A DNA stretch of 64,000 bases, taken from NCBI GenBank assembly GCA_013177805.1, contig JABLXU010000009.1, forward strand, positions 62,001 to 126,000. The letters run 5' to 3'. Both the position numbers and the translations under genes were made by a program. The stretch is from Candidatus Omnitrophota bacterium (GTDB lineage Bacteria > Hinthialibacterota > Hinthialibacteria > Hinthialibacterales > Hinthialibacteraceae). The notes under the pieces were generated by a model that did no database searches, was not told where the DNA came from, and saw only the letters and a program-made list of their open reading frames with translations. Shown here in pieces: positions 38,197-46,068 of this stretch (positions are counted from its first letter, which is position 1; the number at the start of each line of letters is the position of its first letter).

Positions 38197-38249
38197 CCAG
38201 GGCTTCAGCCCTGGGTGGGGCTTCAGCCCTGGGTGCTTCAGCGCTGGGT
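38197..38249. repeat. Tandem palindromic CTTCAGCCCTGGGT repeat
   Basis: GCTTCAGCCCTGGGT occurs at 38202-38216 and 38220-38234, and as GCTTCAGCGCTGGGT at 38235-38249. The first copy is part of the hairpin CCAGGGC-TTCA-GCCCTGG (38197-38214). It resembles the CCCAGGGTT-GAA-ACCCTGGG elements near 9641 and 11849. Confidence 0.6.
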
Positions 38250-38355
38250 ACCAACTGAAAGGGCGCCATATCGGATATCCAGACAAACGATTCTTCGTGC
38301 CGTTCAGGTATTGGGATCCACGTTGGAAAAACACTACAGAACGCAGGCCGGTTTC

Positions 38356-39882
38356 TCAATACACGTCGATTTTCACTTTTCCCTCGAGGTCCTGGGCCTC
38401 TCCCTTGGTTTTGGGAAGATCTTTGAAGGGAACACGCAGGATCATGGTCGATACGGACCGTTCCAAATCCGCCCCCGGTTCCCTTGTCATGAGCCGGCCA
38501 ACCATCGGTTTGCCTTCCGCCGCTTCCACGTTGAGCAGAACCCGCAGATCCTGATTGTGTTGAATTTTCGTTTCTTTCTTCTCCTGTTTTTCCGCGTTGA
38601 CGTCCATGAGTTCCTTGAAAACCCGGGCTTGTTCGCGGAGCGTGTCCACCTTGGATTGCATGTCCTCCCGGCTTTGTTTCTGGGATTTCCCGATTTCAGC
38701 CTTTGCTTGCTCAAGTTCTTGACGGCGTTTCAGATTCGCGTATTCCTTCTCGGCCTGAATCATTTTATGTTCGGTTTCCCGCAAAGAATTTTCCGCTTCC
38801 AAGAGGGTTTTCTGGCTCTCCAAGGCTTGTTGCTGCACCTCATCCAACTCGGCTTGCGAACCCCGGCCCGTCTGGAACAACTGTTCGATGCGTTTTACCC
38901 GGTCATTGGCTAAGTCCAATTGTTGCTTTACGACGTCCAGGTATTGCTGGCGGTTATGGAATTGATATTGCAACTCTTCCAATCTCTGTTTCGCGTTTTC
39001 CAACTGCTGCGAGAGGTCCGTCTCCTCGGCACGCGGTTCGATCCGGCTTTCGAACAGGGGGAGCGCGCCGAATCCAAACTCCGGGGCCGAGCTATCGGCA
39101 ATCACCGTCACCAGGCCATCTTCGGGAATTTCTTGCAGCCGGTGCCCGTATTGTGCCAGGGCGGTCAAGACCGCCTTTTTCAATTTTTCCACCTTTTCGG
39201 GATCGTATTTGACTTTTCCGCTGAACCAGCCCTCCCCGGACAAGATGTTGACCGAGACCTTTTCCTGCTTCATGGTTTTGCCGAGCAAACCCAGAGGGGG
39301 CGCCTCTCCGCTCAATTTTTCCTCGTATTGCTCCCACAAGTCCTTTTGACTTTCTGAACCTTGGGGTTCCGAAGAGGCCTTCAGATCCTGCAAGGGAAAT
39401 TTGACTTCGAGAAGAAACAAAGCCCCCGAATCGGGAATCCAGTATCCCCGGCAGCCGGACGAAAACACGCCACGCGCGCGGTAATCTTCCCCCAATTGTT
39501 CACTGAGCAAATGATCGAGCACGTTCGACATGATGGTGATGGAGCGCCGGGCATTCTCCGCCGGGGTGGAAGAGGTCAAAGCGGATTTACCCCGGTTCTC
39601 ATTAATCACGACCTCCACGGAAGATGGGCTTTCAGCAGACACGGACGATGCTGCTTGGACTGTAATTGGCGTCAGTGACATGGTGACTGGCGCGTCTGGA
39701 GTGTCGGCACTGAGGGCAGGTTTGAGGGCGGATTCGGACGGGTCCACCACGGCCACTGCTTCCCCGGGGGGCGTTGCTTGTTCCCCGGGCGACATTATTT
39801 GGGCGGAGAGGGGGATGGAATTGGCCATCCAGCCGAGAATTCCAAACACGGCCAAAAAACGAAGCACACTTTTCCGGTCCAT
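38356..39882 (-). CDS. Secreted coiled-coil protein of an ECF sigma/anti-sigma locus
   Basis: The protein has 508 residues with an N-terminal signal peptide (about 1-28, ending PLSAQ). A Pro/Ala/Ser-rich linker leads to a conserved-looking domain (about 95-255) with SIMxNVLDHLLSEQLGEDY-like and YWIPDSGALFLLEVKFPL segments. A long coiled coil (about 285-420) rich in Glu, Gln and Lys follows, then a small beta-rich end (about 435-508). I cannot assign a molecular role. It lies 132 bp downstream of the anti-sigma gene on the same strand and is probably the effector or envelope component of that regulon. Confidence 0.75.
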   Translation of the reverse strand: MDRKSVLRFLAVFGILGWMANSIPLSAQIMSPGEQATPPGEAVAVVDPSESALKPALSADTPDAPVTMSLTPITVQAASSVSAESPSSVEVVINENRGKSALTSSTPAENARRSITIMSNVLDHLLSEQLGEDYRARGVFSSGCRGYWIPDSGALFLLEVKFPLQDLKASSEPQGSESQKDLWEQYEEKLSGEAPPLGLLGKTMKQEKVSVNILSGEGWFSGKVKYDPEKVEKLKKAVLTALAQYGHRLQEIPEDGLVTVIADSSAPEFGFGALPLFESRIEPRAEETDLSQQLENAKQRLEELQYQFHNRQQYLDVVKQQLDLANDRVKRIEQLFQTGRGSQAELDEVQQQALESQKTLLEAENSLRETEHKMIQAEKEYANLKRRQELEQAKAEIGKSQKQSREDMQSKVDTLREQARVFKELMDVNAEKQEKKETKIQHNQDLRVLLNVEAAEGKPMVGRLMTREPGADLERSVSTMILRVPFKDLPKTKGEAQDLEGKVKIDVY

Positions 39883-40014
39883 GACGGTTTCTCCTTATCC
39901 TTTTGAACTGGATCAGGCGATTAAAGCCTGCGGGTATTGGAAATCCCCGGTTGATTTTTCAATGCAATTTCGCTCATTCACCACGGGCACCGTGCTTCTT
40001 TCACCCCCTCTCGG

Positions 40015-40665
40015 TTACCGGTAAGGGGCCGCGTTTTGCACCACCGGATAGACAGCCCGCAATTTCTCATCGATCCCGTTGACCAATTCCGACGCCACTT
40101 GGCTCATGCGTTGTTCATTGATCCGTTGCGCGGCGGTCTGAAACGTGGCCAACTGCCGCAAGGATTCCTCCAGCGCGGCCTGCCGGCTGACGGTCATCCG
40201 CGAAGCAGCCTGCAGGTCTTCCAAGGTGTGCACCACCCCTTCCACCACCGGCAAGTAAACCGCCGCGAGTTCCTGGCGCACGATCTCCCGGACTTCGGCG
40301 TTTGGGGACCCGGACGCTGCCACCGGCCCAAAGGTTACCCGGGCGCTGCCGATTTGAATCATCACGCCTTGCGAAACGCAGAAAACCAGCGACGCTACGC
40401 AAGCGGCGGCCATACCGGCCAAGGCCCGCCACCGCATCCGGGCTCCCGCCCGATGGATCAATTGCGCCGCGCTGAGCGGGGGGATGAGATGATCGGGCAA
40501 CGGCTGGAGCCGGTCGAGTGTCCGTGCCGTGTGGCGCAAAGCCTCATATTCCTCACGGTCCTCCGGATGCTCCAGGAACCACGCCTCCAAGCGGCGGCGT
40601 TCTTCGCGCGATATTTCTCCATAGATCAACGAAGCGATCAGTTGTTCGCGTTCTTCGGATTTCAT
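40015..40665 (-). CDS. Putative membrane-bound anti-sigma factor
   Basis: The product has 216 residues. The N-terminal ~70 residues are acidic and helical (EEREQLIASLIYGEISREERRRLEAW), like anti-sigma domains, but lack the zinc HxxxCxxC motif. A single transmembrane helix (about 79-98) is followed by a ~115-residue extracytoplasmic helical domain. The usual role is to hold the ECF sigma factor at the membrane until an envelope signal is sensed. The ATG overlaps the sigma-factor TGA (ATGA), typical of sigma/anti-sigma pairs. Confidence 0.8.
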   Translation of the reverse strand: MKSEEREQLIASLIYGEISREERRRLEAWFLEHPEDREEYEALRHTARTLDRLQPLPDHLIPPLSAAQLIHRAGARMRWRALAGMAAACVASLVFCVSQGVMIQIGSARVTFGPVAASGSPNAEVREIVRQELAAVYLPVVEGVVHTLEDLQAASRMTVSRQAALEESLRQLATFQTAAQRINEQRMSQVASELVNGIDEKLRAVYPVVQNAAPYR

Positions 40666-41276
40666 GACTCAACCTCCGCCGATGGCCAGCCGCCGGGAAG
40701 ACAATCCATCCCGGCAATTCCCAGCCGGGCCATCTCATCGCGTAGTGTCTGAAGCGCCCGGTACACCCGGGTTTTGACCGTGCTTTCCGGCACTTGCACC
40801 AGATCCGCGATTTCCTTGAAGGGCATATTTTCGAAATGCCGCAGAACCAACGCCATCCGCTCGTCCGGAGGCAAACGCAGCAAAGCGGCATGAATCCGGT
40901 CCTCGATTTCCCGTGCCGCGGCCCGCTGACGGACATCATCATCCCCGGACCAACGCCAGGCATTCAGTTCTCCGGCCGGATCCTCATTCAAAGAGACCAG
41001 CGGGGGCCGCGTTTTCCGGACCCATTTGTCAATGATCAGGTTCGTGGCGATTTTGTACATCCACGCCTGAAAGTTGCCATCGGGCCGGAAGGATTTCCGC
41101 TGCTGGTAGATTTTCAAAAACAACTCCTGCCGCAGGTCTTCGGCTTCGTCCCGGCATCCTACGCAGCGGTAGATATACTGCAAAATCCGTTTATCCCACC
41201 GGCGCAGGAGCAACTCAAAAGCCGGAAGCGAACCCTTGCCGCATTGCGCTATCAGTTGTTCGTCGGTCAAGAGCAT
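40662..41276 (-). CDS. ECF-family RNA polymerase sigma factor
   Basis: The 204-residue protein has sigma region 2 (about 15-85; RDEAEDLRQELFLKIYQQRKSF and FQAWMYKIATNLIIDKWV) and region 4 (about 125-180; LPPDERMALVLRHFENMPFKEIA, then a helix-turn-helix VPESTVKTRVYRAL). No region 3 lies between them, as in extracytoplasmic-function sigma factors. It likely directs transcription of its own operon; the recognised promoter could not be identified by eye. It is translationally coupled to the membrane anti-sigma gene downstream. Confidence 0.92.
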   Translation of the reverse strand: MLLTDEQLIAQCGKGSLPAFELLLRRWDKRILQYIYRCVGCRDEAEDLRQELFLKIYQQRKSFRPDGNFQAWMYKIATNLIIDKWVRKTRPPLVSLNEDPAGELNAWRWSGDDDVRQRAAAREIEDRIHAALLRLPPDERMALVLRHFENMPFKEIADLVQVPESTVKTRVYRALQTLRDEMARLGIAGMDCLPGGWPSAEVES

Positions 41277-41369
41277 CAGCGGCCCTCACGCGTCAATTCG
41301 CATCACTCCTTAATACGAATCTTCCGCGGAAAAAGTCGGAGGCGATTTGATTTTTTTCGATAGGATTTT

Positions 41370-41981
41370 ATGATGGATCAAAAGTCCATATCGAATACCG
41401 GGAATTTCATGCCCATCCAAAATCCTCAAAACCTTCCGCTTCCCCCAAGCCTGCATGGCGGCGGCCTGGTGCTTCCTTATTTGGATCACGCGCCTGTCTT
41501 TGGAGAAGACATCTTTCTTGCCCCGCACTCGGCGGTTATCGGACAGACCACGCTGGGCCATCGCGTCAGCATCTGGTTCGGCGCGGTGCTGCGGGGGGAT
41601 ATCGCCCCGGTGACCGTGGGTGAAGACACGAATATTCAAGACAACAGTGTCTTACACGTGGGCAGCGGCGAGCCATGCGTGGTCGGCAATCATGTGGTGG
41701 TGGGCCATAACGCCGTGTTGCACGGCTGCACGGTCGAGGATGGCTGCGTGATCGGCATAGGGGCCATCGTGTTGAACCGGGCCGTGATCGGCCAAGGCTC
41801 GTTGATCGGCGCAGGGAGTGTGATCACCCCGGGGACCAGGATTCCTCCCTACAGCCTGGTGTTGGGTTCGCCGGGCAAGGTAGTGCGGGAACTGACCGAA
41901 GAAGAAAGACAACGCCACGCGCGGTACGTCCCCCAGTATATCCAACTGGCGGGGACTTACGGCGTAACGCTGGCGGAATGA
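41370..41981 (+). CDS. Gamma-carbonic-anhydrase-family hexapeptide-repeat protein
   Basis: The 203-residue protein consists of left-handed beta-helix hexapeptide repeats. Three His positions that bind metal in the gamma-CA/YrdA family are visible in SVLHVGSG, VVGHNAVLHGC; RGDIAPVTVGEDTNIQDN is also characteristic. Members may hydrate CO2 or be catalytically silent. The first ~30 residues are not part of the fold; ATG 41409 (MPIQNPQ) is an alternative start. The gene stands alone, divergent from the ECF sigma operon. Confidence 0.85.
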   Translation: MMDQKSISNTGNFMPIQNPQNLPLPPSLHGGGLVLPYLDHAPVFGEDIFLAPHSAVIGQTTLGHRVSIWFGAVLRGDIAPVTVGEDTNIQDNSVLHVGSGEPCVVGNHVVVGHNAVLHGCTVEDGCVIGIGAIVLNRAVIGQGSLIGAGSVITPGTRIPPYSLVLGSPGKVVRELTEEERQRHARYVPQYIQLAGTYGVTLAE

Positions 41982-42153
41982 GGATGTTCTCATTTCGTTC
42001 CCCCCATATCTCCCCTCCCAAATGTCCTCAGGGATTGCCTTTTTTCACAAAACGCGGGATGGTAATCTATCTGGAGTTTTCGGAACCGGGACCGGATTCC
42101 GGTCCATGAGGTAAAAACCAATCCGAACTTCAGGAAGAAGAAAGGAGAATCTC

Positions 42154-43032
42154 ATGGCAAAAACAATGATGAAAAGGGGAATATGGTTGGCCCTGGGTCT
42201 CGTGGTGATCCTGGCCGGTACGCCCGCGCCGGCTCCGGCCAAGGATTACCCGCCGGAATTGTATATCGGGGGATTTTTAATCGGCCCGCAGGCCTACACG
42301 TTCAACCGGTTCAGTTTTTTTGAGGCCATCGACAAGGCCAAGGAAGCCGGCGCCAGTGTCATCGAGGCCTATCCCGGCCAACGCCTGAGTCCGGACGACA
42401 AACGGCCGTTCGATCACAACGCCCCCCCCGAGGTATGGGCCAAGGCCAAAATGAAACTGACCCGCACCGGCGTCCGCCTCGTCAACTATGGCGTGGTGGG
42501 AATGGGCAGCACCGAAGCCGAAATGCGCAAGGTCTTTGACTTCGCCACCATTATGGGGATTCCTTGCGTCACCACCGAGCCGGGGAATGAGGCTGACTTT
42601 GATCTGCTCGACAAGCTGGTCAAGGAATACGACATCAAGGTTGCCATCCACAACCACCCCAAACCCAGCAAGTACTGGGATCCCAACTACGTCGCGAAAT
42701 GCCTCGAGGGACGCGATCCCCGCATTGGAGCGTGCGCCGACACGGGCCACTGGATGCGGTCCGGGGTTAAGCCCATGGAAGCGCTCCAGATTCTGGAGGG
42801 GCGGATTGTCAGCTCCCACCTCAAAGATCTCAATGAGTTCGGCAACCGGGAAGCCCATGACGTGCATTTCGGGACCGGCGAGGCCGGGATCAAGGAAATC
42901 CTCGACGAATTCCGCCGCCAGGGCTTTTGCGGCAATATCTCCATCGAGTACGAATACAACTGGGATAACAATGTGGGCGATGTCGCCGCCTGTATCGATT
43001 TTGTCCGGGAATACGGGAAGACGAATCCTTGA
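42154..43032 (+). CDS. Exported sugar-phosphate isomerase/epimerase-like TIM barrel protein
   Basis: The product has 292 residues. A signal peptide (about 1-30, ending PAPAPAK) precedes a xylose-isomerase-like TIM barrel. Likely metal ligands lie in VTTEPGNEADFDLL, KVAIHNHPKPSKYW, GACADTGHWMRSG and the closing NISIEYEYNW. Homologues interconvert or dehydrate sugars; export implies an extracellular or periplasmic sugar substrate. AAAGGAGAATCTC precedes the ATG at ideal spacing. It is followed by a strong terminator, so the gene is monocistronic. Confidence 0.87.
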   Translation: MAKTMMKRGIWLALGLVVILAGTPAPAPAKDYPPELYIGGFLIGPQAYTFNRFSFFEAIDKAKEAGASVIEAYPGQRLSPDDKRPFDHNAPPEVWAKAKMKLTRTGVRLVNYGVVGMGSTEAEMRKVFDFATIMGIPCVTTEPGNEADFDLLDKLVKEYDIKVAIHNHPKPSKYWDPNYVAKCLEGRDPRIGACADTGHWMRSGVKPMEALQILEGRIVSSHLKDLNEFGNREAHDVHFGTGEAGIKEILDEFRRQGFCGNISIEYEYNWDNNVGDVAACIDFVREYGKTNP

Positions 43033-43056
43033 CCGGCTTTTGGATACCCAAGGGAT

Positions 43057-43095
43057 GCCGCCGCCGGATTTCACAAACCAGCGGCGGCTTTTTAT
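43057..43095 (+). terminator. Rho-independent terminator
   Basis: GCCGCCGC (43057-43064) pairs with GCGGCGGC (43081-43088) and is followed by TTTTTAT. Confidence 0.85.
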
Positions 43096-43222
43096 AGTTC
43101 CCGTTCCAATCTCATATCAAGTTCGAGGTTCCGCTTTTATTTCCGACTCACCCCTGTCCCTTGCCAATCGCACTGGAAGCCCGGCGGCGAACACTCTTGC
43201 CATGGCCAATTGATTTGGTCAA

Positions 43223-43228
43223 TATAAT
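43223..43228 (+). promoter_or_regulatory. Candidate -10 element upstream of pseudopilin gene
   Basis: A perfect TATAAT lies 30 bp before ATG 43259. TTGCCA (43197-43202) is the best -35 but is spaced 20 bp away, which is too long for a standard promoter. Confidence 0.3.
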
Positions 43229-43258
43229 CAATTCAAAATCATAATTCCGGATACGCGG

Positions 43259-43855
43259 ATGAACCAATACGCTATGACAAACCACGCCTTTACTCTGATC
43301 GAGTTGTTGATCGTGGTGGCGATTATCGGCATTCTGGCGGCGATTGCCGTGCCGAATTTTTTGAACGCGCAGATCCGCGCCAAGGTCGCGCGTGCGCAGG
43401 CGGATCAACGCAGTCTGGCCACCGCGCTGGAAACCTACCGCCTGGACCGCAACGCGTATCCCCACGTGTTCCCTCCGGTGTGGATGGATGAACGGTACAT
43501 TCCACTCACAACCCCGGTGGCGTATATGACTTCCATCCCTCTCGATCCGTTCAATCCCAATCCCCGGGATACTTCCTCGGGCCCCAAGGACGCCAACAAC
43601 CGTCTAGGCAACTACGATTACTGGACCCGCTTGGCCGCCGCGGGTGGCCAGAAAGGCCCCACGTATTGGGGATTGCAAGGCAGTGGTTTTCCCGTAGGGC
43701 GGTACGAGTGGCAGCTGCGGGGATTCGGTCCGACGTCCTCCTGGATCTTCGCGTTGGTTTATCCCGCCGGGCATCCCCTGGCGGGCGAGTATGTCCGGTA
43801 TGACGTCTCCAATGGCGTGCGCAGCGAGGGGAATATTGTGCGGTACGGGCCGTGA
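43259..43855 (+). CDS. Type IV pilin-like / type II pseudopilin
   Basis: The 198-residue protein begins with a short leader and the class III signal FTLIELLIVVAIIGILAAIA (conserved Glu at +5). Cleavage is expected before Phe and methylation by prepilin peptidase. The stretch after it, NFLNAQIRAKVARAQADQRSLATALETYRLDRNAYP (about 38-70, quoted here in two parts by position), is the GspG-like pattern of a periodic helix then a globular head. The C-terminal part is a small domain with Gly- and Pro-rich loops. No secretion ATPase or peptidase gene is nearby. ATG 43274 is an alternative start. Confidence 0.87.
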   Translation: MNQYAMTNHAFTLIELLIVVAIIGILAAIAVPNFLNAQIRAKVARAQADQRSLATALETYRLDRNAYPHVFPPVWMDERYIPLTTPVAYMTSIPLDPFNPNPRDTSSGPKDANNRLGNYDYWTRLAAAGGQKGPTYWGLQGSGFPVGRYEWQLRGFGPTSSWIFALVYPAGHPLAGEYVRYDVSNGVRSEGNIVRYGP

Positions 43856-43961
43856 GAGAATGGCGCGTGGAGGGAAAGTCCAACAATCGCCGAATACCGA
43901 ATGCGCTCTATAGGACATCCGAATGATGTGCAATAGATGGGATGCCCGGATAGGGAAATTC

Positions 43962-44648
43962 TCACCCCCCGGAGTGCAGAATGGCGCGTTGCGTTTTTCC
44001 GGCGGCCACAGCCCGTTCTAAGATTTTCGACAAGGTGCTTTCCAATTCTTGCGCATTCGCCGACAGATTCTCTTCTTTCAACAACGCCTGGACTTTTTCC
44101 TTGGCCTTTCTTTGATCCTCCCGCGGGAAAATTCGACTGATCAATCCCGAGAGATGGATCAGCCGGATCATTCCCCGCATCCGTTCATCCGGCTTGCGGT
44201 TCCGGAGAATGGCCGACCGCACTTGGCGTACCAGTTCCCGCTTGTACCGTTTCCGCCGCAAGGGATACCGTTTCACGGGAAATATCCCCAGGATCCGTTT
44301 CTCCTCGCGCTTGACTACCCGGTGTTCGAGCAACCGCGTAACGATCAATTCCTGAAATTCTTTGTATTGTTTGGCGAATAGCCGCACCCATTTGCCGGGA
44401 CTCCGTAACGGTCCGGATTGGGCAATCACCTCCCACGCGCGGTCCAGAACCGGATCCTCTGTCACCGCGGGACCGGTCACCTTCACTAACCCGTTCTCCA
44501 GGTGGATCCGGTCCCGCAAGCCCAAGTCGTTCAGAATCGCGCCGGCGGTCAAATACGGCACGGTCATCGAGATCTGGCCGCTCAGGGAGCCTTTTTCCCC
44601 ATCCAGCGCCAACAGGTAAAAATCTTCCGCGAGGTTGAACATGATCAT
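43962..44648 (-). CDS. GPP34 (GOLPH3/Vps74-like) family protein
   Basis: The 228-residue protein opens with MFNLAEDFYLLALDGEKGSL and continues with TAGAILNDLGLRDRI, the N-terminal pattern of the GPP34 family, which in eukaryotes binds phosphatidylinositol-4-phosphate at the Golgi. Bacterial members are common in actinobacteria and some candidate phyla and may bind phospholipids peripherally. The central part is highly basic (RYPLRRKRYKRELVRQVR). It lies 22 bp after the ribbon-helix-helix gene and shares an operon with an SPFH protein, consistent with a membrane-linked function. Confidence 0.75.
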   Translation of the reverse strand: MIMFNLAEDFYLLALDGEKGSLSGQISMTVPYLTAGAILNDLGLRDRIHLENGLVKVTGPAVTEDPVLDRAWEVIAQSGPLRSPGKWVRLFAKQYKEFQELIVTRLLEHRVVKREEKRILGIFPVKRYPLRRKRYKRELVRQVRSAILRNRKPDERMRGMIRLIHLSGLISRIFPREDQRKAKEKVQALLKEENLSANAQELESTLSKILERAVAAGKTQRAILHSGG

Positions 44649-44670
44649 TCACCGTTCTCGACCACTCCGG

Positions 44671-44859
44671 TCAGGTCTCCGTTTTTTCATCCTCAATCCC
44701 GTCCAGATTGAATGAATGTTTTCTTCTTTGCCGGACCGCTTCCCGCAGGAGGAACTCGATCTGCCCGTTGACGCTGCGCAGTTCCTGGCTGGCCCAGGCG
44801 TTGAGTTCTTCCCAGAGTTTGGGATCCAGCCGCAACAGAAAGCTTTTCCGTTTCGTCAT
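44671..44859 (-). CDS. Arc/CopG-type ribbon-helix-helix DNA-binding protein
   Basis: The 62-residue protein has an N-terminal beta strand (KRKSFLLRLDPKLWEELNAW) and two helices with the conserved SVNGQIEFLLREAV turn, the Arc/MetJ fold. RHH proteins bind DNA as dimers on short palindromes, usually repressing their own operon. ATG 44859 has GGGA six bases upstream; a GTG at 44868 abuts the SPFH stop. It is sandwiched between the SPFH and GPP34 genes. Two adjacent 8-bp palindromes at the operon promoter are candidate operators. Confidence 0.85.
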   Translation of the reverse strand: MTKRKSFLLRLDPKLWEELNAWASQELRSVNGQIEFLLREAVRQRRKHSFNLDGIEDEKTET

Positions 44860-44868
44860 AATTCCCAC

Positions 44869-45759
44869 TTAACTGTACAGCGTTCCGGTGTTGACGACCG
44901 GCTGGGCGGATTCCTCACCGCACAGCACCACGAGCAGATTGCTGACCATGGAAGCCTTGCGTTCCTCGTCCAGGTCCACCACGTGCTTTTCGCTCAACTG
45001 GGTCAGGGCCATCTCCACCATGCTCACCGCGCCTTCCACGATCTTCTTGCGCGCCGCGATCACCGCTTGCGCCTGTTGCCGCCGCAGCATCGCCCCCGCG
45101 ATTTCCGGCGCGTAGGCCAAGTGGCTGATCCGCGCTTCCTGCACGACCACCCCGGCGCATCCCAGGCGTTCTTGCAGTTCTTTCTTCAATTCTTCGTTGA
45201 CTTCATCCCGGCCTTCGCGCAGCGAGATTTCCGCGTCCTCGCTCTCTTCCGTGTCATAGGGATACCTCCCCGCCAGGTGACGAATGGCGGCGTCGCTCTG
45301 GATTTCGACGTATTCCTCGTAATCATCCACGTTGAAGAGCGCTTCGGCGGTCTCCTCCACTTTCCAAACCACTACCGCCGCGATTTCGATGGGATTGCCC
45401 ACCTTGTCGTTGACCTTCAGCCGGTCGCCATTGAGGTTGCGCGCCCGTAGGGATATTTTTCTCACGGAAATAAATGGATTCCGCCACAGAAATCCGTTTT
45501 CCTTGACCGATCCCTTGTAATGGCCGAACAACACCAGCGCCGCCGCTTCGTTCGGCTGCAAAACATAAAATCCCAGCGTCAACAACAATGTAATCAAGAA
45601 GAGAATGGGAAACAGAACCCACATATACCACAACGGCTGGTTATTGGCGGTCATCCACACCGTATAAATGAACTCGCCGATGGTCACGAACCACATGATG
45701 ATCGTCACCGGCAACACACCCCACCCGCTTGTCCCCTTGATTTGAATTTCTTTGGTCAT
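44869..45759 (-). CDS. SPFH (band 7 / prohibitin-like) membrane protein
   Basis: The product has 296 residues. Two hydrophobic segments (about 12-35 and 43-68) anchor it. An SPFH domain follows (about 75-240) with [20 protein letters not shown] and the C-terminal coiled region ([38 protein letters not shown] in about 205-245, parts quoted by position). SPFH proteins form large oligomers that organise membrane microdomains or control proteases. AGGAGGAAC lies 7 bases before ATG 45759, so the longer frame to 45801 is rejected. It is the first gene of the RHH/GPP34 operon. Confidence 0.9.
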   Translation of the reverse strand: MTKEIQIKGTSGWGVLPVTIIMWFVTIGEFIYTVWMTANNQPLWYMWVLFPILFLITLLLTLGFYVLQPNEAAALVLFGHYKGSVKENGFLWRNPFISVRKISLRARNLNGDRLKVNDKVGNPIEIAAVVVWKVEETAEALFNVDDYEEYVEIQSDAAIRHLAGRYPYDTEESEDAEISLREGRDEVNEELKKELQERLGCAGVVVQEARISHLAYAPEIAGAMLRRQQAQAVIAARKKIVEGAVSMVEMALTQLSEKHVVDLDEERKASMVSNLLVVLCGEESAQPVVNTGTLYS

Positions 45760-45784
45760 GATGTTCCTCCTGATATAGGTTGTA

Positions 45785-45820
45785 TATCGATATGATATCA
45801 TTTTAATATTAGCATGTCAA
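45785..45820 (-). promoter_or_regulatory. Promoter with two adjacent palindromes upstream of the SPFH operon
   Basis: On the minus strand a perfect TTGACA (complement of 45815-45820) is followed by a 17-bp spacer and TATCAT (complement of 45792-45797). Two perfect 8-bp palindromes adjoin: TGATATCA (45793-45800) over the -10 and TATCGATA (45785-45792) at the likely start site. Their position is where a repressor such as the operon's own RHH protein could bind (inference). Confidence 0.6.
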
Positions 45821-45914
45821 CCGGAGGCACGAATTTTTTTTTAACTCTACCGTGAAGGGCTTTTTTTCTATCACGAGAAGCGATTCCCAATCCAATCAAA
45901 GGAGTGAATTTCCG

Positions 45915-45950
45915 CTCTCTCTGGGAGAGGACCCGGGTGAGGGGGGGAAG
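45915..45950. repeat. Dispersed CTCTCTGGGAGAGG..GGTGAGGG element
   Basis: The sequence is an inverted copy of the CCCTCACCCT..CTCTCCC family. It lies in the 309-bp gap between the SPFH operon promoter and the end of a large secreted-protein gene. The remaining gap holds the SPFH promoter and a T-rich stretch at 45834-45842; nothing else was recognised. Confidence 0.55.
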
Positions 45951-46068
45951 GGCGGATCATGCGGTGAGCCGTTTTCACTCCGGCGCGGGGATCCTATAGG
46001 CAGGTGAATGTGTGATTCGGTTTATGGAAAATGAGCCACCTTCGGGGAAAGGATCAGCAGGAAAATTT

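Noticed and set aside
38197-38249. CRISPR-like repeats
   Set aside because: Units are directly adjacent, palindromic and without unique spacers; no cas genes are present.
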